Part shown: piece by piece, positions 60,335 to 64,000 of the stretch
Numbering within the stretch: the first letter of the stretch is position 1
Layout: every line of letters starts with the position of its first letter
Assembly (NCBI RefSeq): GCF_001375555.1
Contig: NZ_CTDZ01000009.1
Span: forward strand, 985,758-1,049,757
DNA from: Numidum massiliense
Lineage (GTDB): Bacteria; Bacillota; Bacilli; Thermoactinomycetales; Novibacillaceae
Reading direction: 5' to 3'
Length of the DNA: 64,000 bases
The notes under the pieces: generated by a model
What the model was told of the DNA's origin: nothing
The model's input: only the letters and a program-made list of their open reading frames with translations
Database searches by the model: none
Program-made: the position numbers and the translations under genes

Positions 60335-61725
60335 TGGATGGAACGTTGCGCGATGCCCCTCGCGATCCCACCGCGTGGACAGGTAAACGCGTGCTCGTGC
60401 TCGGGTTGGCTAAAAGTGGCGTCGCCGTGGCGAAGTTGTTGCACCGCCTCGGCGCACACGTGACAGTGAACGACCGGAAACCGCGCGAGGAAGCGCCGGA
60501 AGCAGCTGTTCTGGAAGCGCTCGGGATCCGCGTCGTCTGTGGCGGTCACCCGGAAGGCATCGTAAACGACAGCCTTGACCTCGTCGTCAAAAACCCGGGT
60601 ATTCCGTACCGCGTCGTGCCGGTACAAGCAGCGATTGCTCTTAACTTGCCGATCGTGACCGAGGTGGAGATCGCCTACCGCTTGAGCAAAGCGCCGTTCG
60701 TCGGTATTACTGGCTCCAACGGAAAGACGACGACAACGACGTTAGTGGGGCAAATGCTCGCGGCGGGAAAAGTGCCGAATGTCGTCGCCGGCAACATCGG
60801 GCGGGCACTCACTGACGTCGCTGCCTCCCTCGACCGCTCGTCTTGGCTCGTAGCCGAACTGAGCAGCTTTCAATTGAAAGGGACGGTGGCGTTTCGTCCG
60901 CGCGTGGCGGCGCTACTGAACATTATTCCTGCTCATTTGGACTATCACGAGACGATGGACGACTACGTCCAGTCAAAGCAAAAGCTGCTCAGCAATCAGA
61001 CGGCGGACGAGATTGCGATCGTCAATGCCGACTGCGCGCACAGTATGCGCCTTGCGGCCGAGGCGAAGAGCCGCGTGTGGCGGTTTTCGCGTACGCAAGA
61101 GGTGGCTGTCGGCACCGATGTCAGAGATGGCTGGATTTGCTTCCACGGGAAGGTGGGTCAGACAGAGCAAATCGTACCTGTCGCCGAAATTGCCCTCATC
61201 GGACAACACAACTTGGAGAATGCCTTAGCTGCGGTGGCGATCGCCAAAGCGTGTGGCGTTCAGACAGCGGCGATTGCCGACGTCTTGCGCCAGTTCCCGG
61301 GCATCGAACACCGGCTCGAGTTCGTGCGGGAGCTCGATGGCGTCCGCTATTACAATGACTCGAAAGCGACGAATCCGGTTGCGCTCGCACGCGCCCTCGA
61401 ATCGTTTACGGCGCCCGTCGTACTAATCGCCGGTGGTCTGGACCGCGGCATCGATTTTCGCGAACTCGTGCCGCTGTTTAAGGAACGGCTGCACGGATTA
61501 GTCGTTTACGGACAAGTGCGGGACGTGTTAGCGCAGCGGGGACGCGAAGCGGGAGTACCAGTTGTCGCCGCGGCCGCACATTTGCGCGATGCCGTCGTCA
61601 AGGCGCGGGGCATGGCTCGCACTTCCGACGTCGTGCTCCTTTCGCCGGCTTGTGCCAGTTGGGATCAATTTGCTTCTTTTGAAGAGCGGGGAGGTATTTT
61701 TAAACAAGCCGTGCATAGCTTGTAA
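60334..61725 (+). CDS. murD: UDP-MurNAc-L-alanine:D-glutamate ligase
   Basis: 463 residues. N-terminal Rossmann part (KRVLVLGLAKSGVAVAKLLHRLGAHVTVND), ATP site ITGSNGKTTTTTLVGQ, AELSSFQL, IIPAHLDYHETMDDYVQSK, HNLENALAAVAIAK, YYNDSKATNPVALARAL and LLSPACASWDQFASFEERG. It adds D-Glu to UDP-MurNAc-L-Ala. The ATG overlaps the mraY stop (TAATG). Confidence 0.96.
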   Translation: MDGTLRDAPRDPTAWTGKRVLVLGLAKSGVAVAKLLHRLGAHVTVNDRKPREEAPEAAVLEALGIRVVCGGHPEGIVNDSLDLVVKNPGIPYRVVPVQAAIALNLPIVTEVEIAYRLSKAPFVGITGSNGKTTTTTLVGQMLAAGKVPNVVAGNIGRALTDVAASLDRSSWLVAELSSFQLKGTVAFRPRVAALLNIIPAHLDYHETMDDYVQSKQKLLSNQTADEIAIVNADCAHSMRLAAEAKSRVWRFSRTQEVAVGTDVRDGWICFHGKVGQTEQIVPVAEIALIGQHNLENALAAVAIAKACGVQTAAIADVLRQFPGIEHRLEFVRELDGVRYYNDSKATNPVALARALESFTAPVVLIAGGLDRGIDFRELVPLFKERLHGLVVYGQVRDVLAQRGREAGVPVVAAAAHLRDAVVKARGMARTSDVVLLSPACASWDQFASFEERGGIFKQAVHSL

Positions 61726-61758
61726 CAAGGACGTTCACCCGGTGAAGGGGGCCTTGTT

Positions 61759-62856
61759 ATGGCGAAGGACAGAGGGGCGGCAGATCCGTGGCTGACTGCT
61801 GCCGTCTGGCTACTATTGTGCGTGGGCGTGCTGATGGTGTACAGCGCAAGCGCCGTGCTTTCTTACCACAAGTTTGACGACTCGCTCTACTACGCAAAAC
61901 GGCAGCTGCTGTTTGCCGTATTGGGCGTGTTTTTAATGTTGTGGCTGGCGCGCCTCGATTACGACACGTGGCAGAAATGGTCGCGCACCGGTCTCATTGC
62001 TTGTTTCGTCTTACTCGCCGTCGTGCTCATTCCCGGCGCCGGTATTTTGCGCAACGGGGCGCGCAGTTGGCTCGGCCTCGGCGCGTTCAGCATTCAACCA
62101 TCCGAGTTTACAAAATTAGCGCTGATCGTCTTTTTAGCGCATTGGCTACCTACCCGCAAACAAAACTTAACCCGGTTCACGACTGGATTATTGCCGCCGC
62201 TCGCGCTTTTAGCCGCAGCGTTTGGACTCATTATGGCGCAACCCGACTTAGGGACGGGGACCGTTTTGTTTGCGACCGGTATGTTGATTATTTTTGTCGC
62301 CGGGATGCGCATCAAGCACTTAATGGCGATGGTTGCTTTAGGCTTGGCGGGTTTTACTGCGCTCGTCGCTTCGGCACCGTATCGGATCGACCGCATTACT
62401 GCGTTTCTCGATCCGTGGCAAGATCGGCTCGGTTCGGGATACCAGATCATCCAGTCACTGTTTGCGATTGGCCCGGGCCGCTTAATGGGGGTTGGCTACG
62501 GCTTAAGTAAACAAAAACATTTGTACTTGCCTGAGCCACAGACGGACTTTATCTTTTCGGTAACGGCGGAGGAGCTCGGTTTTATCGGAGCAGCAACGGT
62601 CGTCGTCCTCTTTCTCATTGTCGTCTGGCGCGGCGTGCATATCGCCTTTCGCGCGCCGGATTTGCCGGGGACACTCATGGCGGTCGGAATTACCGGGATG
62701 ATCGGCATTCAGGCGTTGATGAATATCGGTGTCGTTACCGGGATGCTGCCGGTGACCGGGATTACGTTACCTTTTTTAAGTTACGGCGGCTCCTCGCTCA
62801 CGCTCACACTTGTCGCAGTCGGTATTTTATTGAACATTTCCCGCTACGCCCGCTAA
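61759..62856 (+). CDS. spoVE: SEDS glycosyltransferase SpoVE/FtsW
   Basis: 365 residues, ten membrane helices. SEDS motifs: LMVYSASAVLSYHKFDDSLYYAKRQLLF, RNGARSWLGLGAFSIQPSEFTKLALIVFLAHWL, MAQPDLGTGTVL, PYRIDRITAFLDPWQDRLGSGYQIIQSL, LPEPQTDFIFSVTAEELGFIG, and ITLPFLSYGGSSL. It polymerises glycan strands from lipid II, pairing with SpoVD (cortex) or a division PBP. The position between murD and murB is that of spoVE in Bacillus. The ATG has AGGGGG upstream. Confidence 0.92.
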   Translation: MAKDRGAADPWLTAAVWLLLCVGVLMVYSASAVLSYHKFDDSLYYAKRQLLFAVLGVFLMLWLARLDYDTWQKWSRTGLIACFVLLAVVLIPGAGILRNGARSWLGLGAFSIQPSEFTKLALIVFLAHWLPTRKQNLTRFTTGLLPPLALLAAAFGLIMAQPDLGTGTVLFATGMLIIFVAGMRIKHLMAMVALGLAGFTALVASAPYRIDRITAFLDPWQDRLGSGYQIIQSLFAIGPGRLMGVGYGLSKQKHLYLPEPQTDFIFSVTAEELGFIGAATVVVLFLIVVWRGVHIAFRAPDLPGTLMAVGITGMIGIQALMNIGVVTGMLPVTGITLPFLSYGGSSLTLTLVAVGILLNISRYAR

Positions 62857-62957
62857 CGCAGTTGGGCGATTGTCACGTTCTAAAAGCAGCGGGCATAAAC
62901 TATGTTATACGTCGCCAAATATCGCACAACCGGTAGAGAAGATGGAGGTTCCAGCCG

Positions 62958-63866
62958 ATGCAAACCATTAAACGACAATTACAGCAAGCGGGTGTCTCGC
63001 ACGTACTAACCGACGAACCGCTCGTAAAGTATACGACGTGGCGGGTCGGCGGTTCGGCCGACTTGTTTGTATATCCGAAAAGCAAGCGCGAGCTGCAGCA
63101 GACGATGACCGTGCTCCACCGGGAAGGTATTCCGTGGCACGCGATCGGACGCGGTTCTAACCTATTAGTGCGCGATAACGGCATTCGCGGCGCTGTCATC
63201 AAAGTCGGGGAAGGGTTGGATCACCTGACGATCGAGGGGACGAGAGTAACGGCCGGAGGGGGGTACTCCTTCGTCCGCTTGGCGGGCAAGACGGCAAAAG
63301 CAGGTCTCTCCGGTTTGGAATTTGCGAGCGGCATTCCGGGAAACGTCGGCGGGGCGGTGTTTATGAACGCGGGCGCTCACGGTTCCGACGTGTCGCGGAC
63401 GCTCGTGTCGGCAGAAGTGATTCTCGAAGACGGTTCTTTCAAGACGCTGTCAGCGGCTGACTTAAACTTTCGCTACCGTACGACCGCGTTACAAGAGCAC
63501 GTGCACGGAGTCGTGGCGGAAGCGACATTTGCTCTAAAAAAAGGGAACCCTGCACAAATTATGGCTGACGTGCGCGCGTTTAAACAGCGGCGCAATCGGA
63601 CGCAACCGCTGAACCACCCGTGTGCCGGAAGTGTGTTCCGCAATCCCCCTGGCGATCATGCCGGGCGCTTGATCGAAGCTGCGGGCTTAAAAGGTTATCG
63701 CGTCGGAGATGCCGAAGTGTCTACGCTGCACGCGAATTTTATCGTGAACAACGGTAAGGCGACAGCGGCTGACATCTTGACGCTGATCGGCGATGTACAA
63801 AAGACAGTACTAGAAACGTACGGCATCGTTTTACACCCGGAAGTGAGAGTCGTGGGCGAGGAGTAA
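62958..63866 (+). CDS. murB: UDP-N-acetylenolpyruvoylglucosamine reductase
   Basis: 302 residues. FAD-binding half with [66 protein letters not shown]. The catalytic part is [27 protein letters not shown] (Ser acid) and HANFIVN. It lacks the extra Tyr loop of type I enzymes and so is type II. It reduces enolpyruvyl-UDP-GlcNAc to UDP-MurNAc. It follows spoVE by 101 bp, where murG would be expected first. Confidence 0.96.
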   Translation: MQTIKRQLQQAGVSHVLTDEPLVKYTTWRVGGSADLFVYPKSKRELQQTMTVLHREGIPWHAIGRGSNLLVRDNGIRGAVIKVGEGLDHLTIEGTRVTAGGGYSFVRLAGKTAKAGLSGLEFASGIPGNVGGAVFMNAGAHGSDVSRTLVSAEVILEDGSFKTLSAADLNFRYRTTALQEHVHGVVAEATFALKKGNPAQIMADVRAFKQRRNRTQPLNHPCAGSVFRNPPGDHAGRLIEAAGLKGYRVGDAEVSTLHANFIVNNGKATAADILTLIGDVQKTVLETYGIVLHPEVRVVGEE

Positions 63867-63880
63867 ACGGGGGTGTAAGT

Positions 63881-64000
63881 TTGGAGCAATTTATCGTTGA
63901 AGGGGGTCGTCCACTGTGTGGCGCCGTCCGCGTGCACGGTGCGAAAAATGCGGCGCTCCCTATATTGGCGGCAACGGTTCTCGCCGCCGGGGAGCACGAA
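63881..64000 (+). CDS. murA: UDP-N-acetylglucosamine 1-carboxyvinyltransferase (5' part)
   Basis: The first 40 codons are in the window: (M)[39 protein letters not shown]. The Lys-Asn of [10 protein letters not shown] is the conserved MurA active-site pair. It makes the MurB substrate from UDP-GlcNAc and PEP. TTG at 63881 follows GGGGGTG by five bases, 15 bp after the murB stop; the reading frame is open to the window end. Confidence 0.88.
   Translation, partial: MEQFIVEGGRPLCGAVRVHGAKNAALPILAATVLAAGEHE

Noticed and set aside
1-64000. tRNA, rRNA, insertion sequences or prophage genes
   Set aside because: No cloverleaf, rRNA-like segment, transposase or integrase reading frame was seen in the window.

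Overview
The window comes from an endospore-forming Bacillales bacterium. Spore genes (spoVD, spoVE, an RsfA-type regulator, a YhcN/YlaJ lipoprotein), a meso-diaminopimelate-type MurE, bacillithiol synthesis (bshC) and Bacillus-like gene order all point there. By eye the DNA is slightly over half G+C, with many TTG and GTG starts, most placed by strong Shine-Dalgarno sites. Several neighbourhoods match B. subtilis: SR1P beside speA; ylaH / ylaL-like / ylaJ; yqgX / yqgY; RsfA (ylbO type) / ylbP; bshC / mraZ. I infer a lineage related to but distinct from Bacillus (Thermoactinomycetaceae or Numidum/Novibacillus-like); the sequence alone does not settle this.

Layout. 1-1840: a minus-strand gene cut by the window edge, with a consensus LexA (SOS) box; a DUF1885 gene; a lone ABC ATPase that has lost most hydrolysis residues. 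1871-4871: a metal operon (HMA chaperone, P1B-type ATPase with a CPG motif, Crp/Fnr regulator) behind an FNR-type box at -41.5. 4870-7351: small genes, the SR1/SR1P dual-function RNA, and speA. 7425-10338: 2-oxoacid:ferredoxin oxidoreductase korAB with a cre site upstream. 10514-17939: three tandem paralogous membrane proteins (TPM domain plus long coiled coil), the third cut by an amber codon inside a 69-bp repeat; then rtcB. 19792-23213: small yla-type genes and an M23 peptidoglycan hydrolase. 23219-30387: an MFS transporter, the unit DUF485 / acetate-type symporter / LytS / LytT, resA and a CsoR. 30646-40277: aconitase, DedA, MBL hydrolase, asparagine synthase, MidA-like methyltransferase, DUF2626, rsfA-like, ylbP-like. 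40505-49393: an MFS pump, bshC, then ahcY and a partial histidine-utilisation cluster (hutU, hutI, hutG, no hutH) between bshC and mraZ. 49511-64000: the division and cell-wall (dcw) cluster mraZ-rsmH-ftsL-pbpB-spoVD-murE-murF-mraY-murD-spoVE-murB-murA, without murG in its usual place.

Working together. The dcw genes build lipid II and the division and spore-cortex synthases, probably from a MraZ-controlled promoter. hutUIG converts urocanate to glutamate. The DUF485/symporter/LytST unit looks like carboxylate sensing and uptake. The chaperone, ATPase and Fnr-type regulator look like an autoregulated redox- or oxygen-responsive metal-transport unit. The most unusual parts are the TPM/coiled-coil triplet next to rtcB, the degenerate ABC protein, the structured 350-bp gap between pbpB and spoVD, and recurrent low-complexity insertions in otherwise ordinary enzymes.
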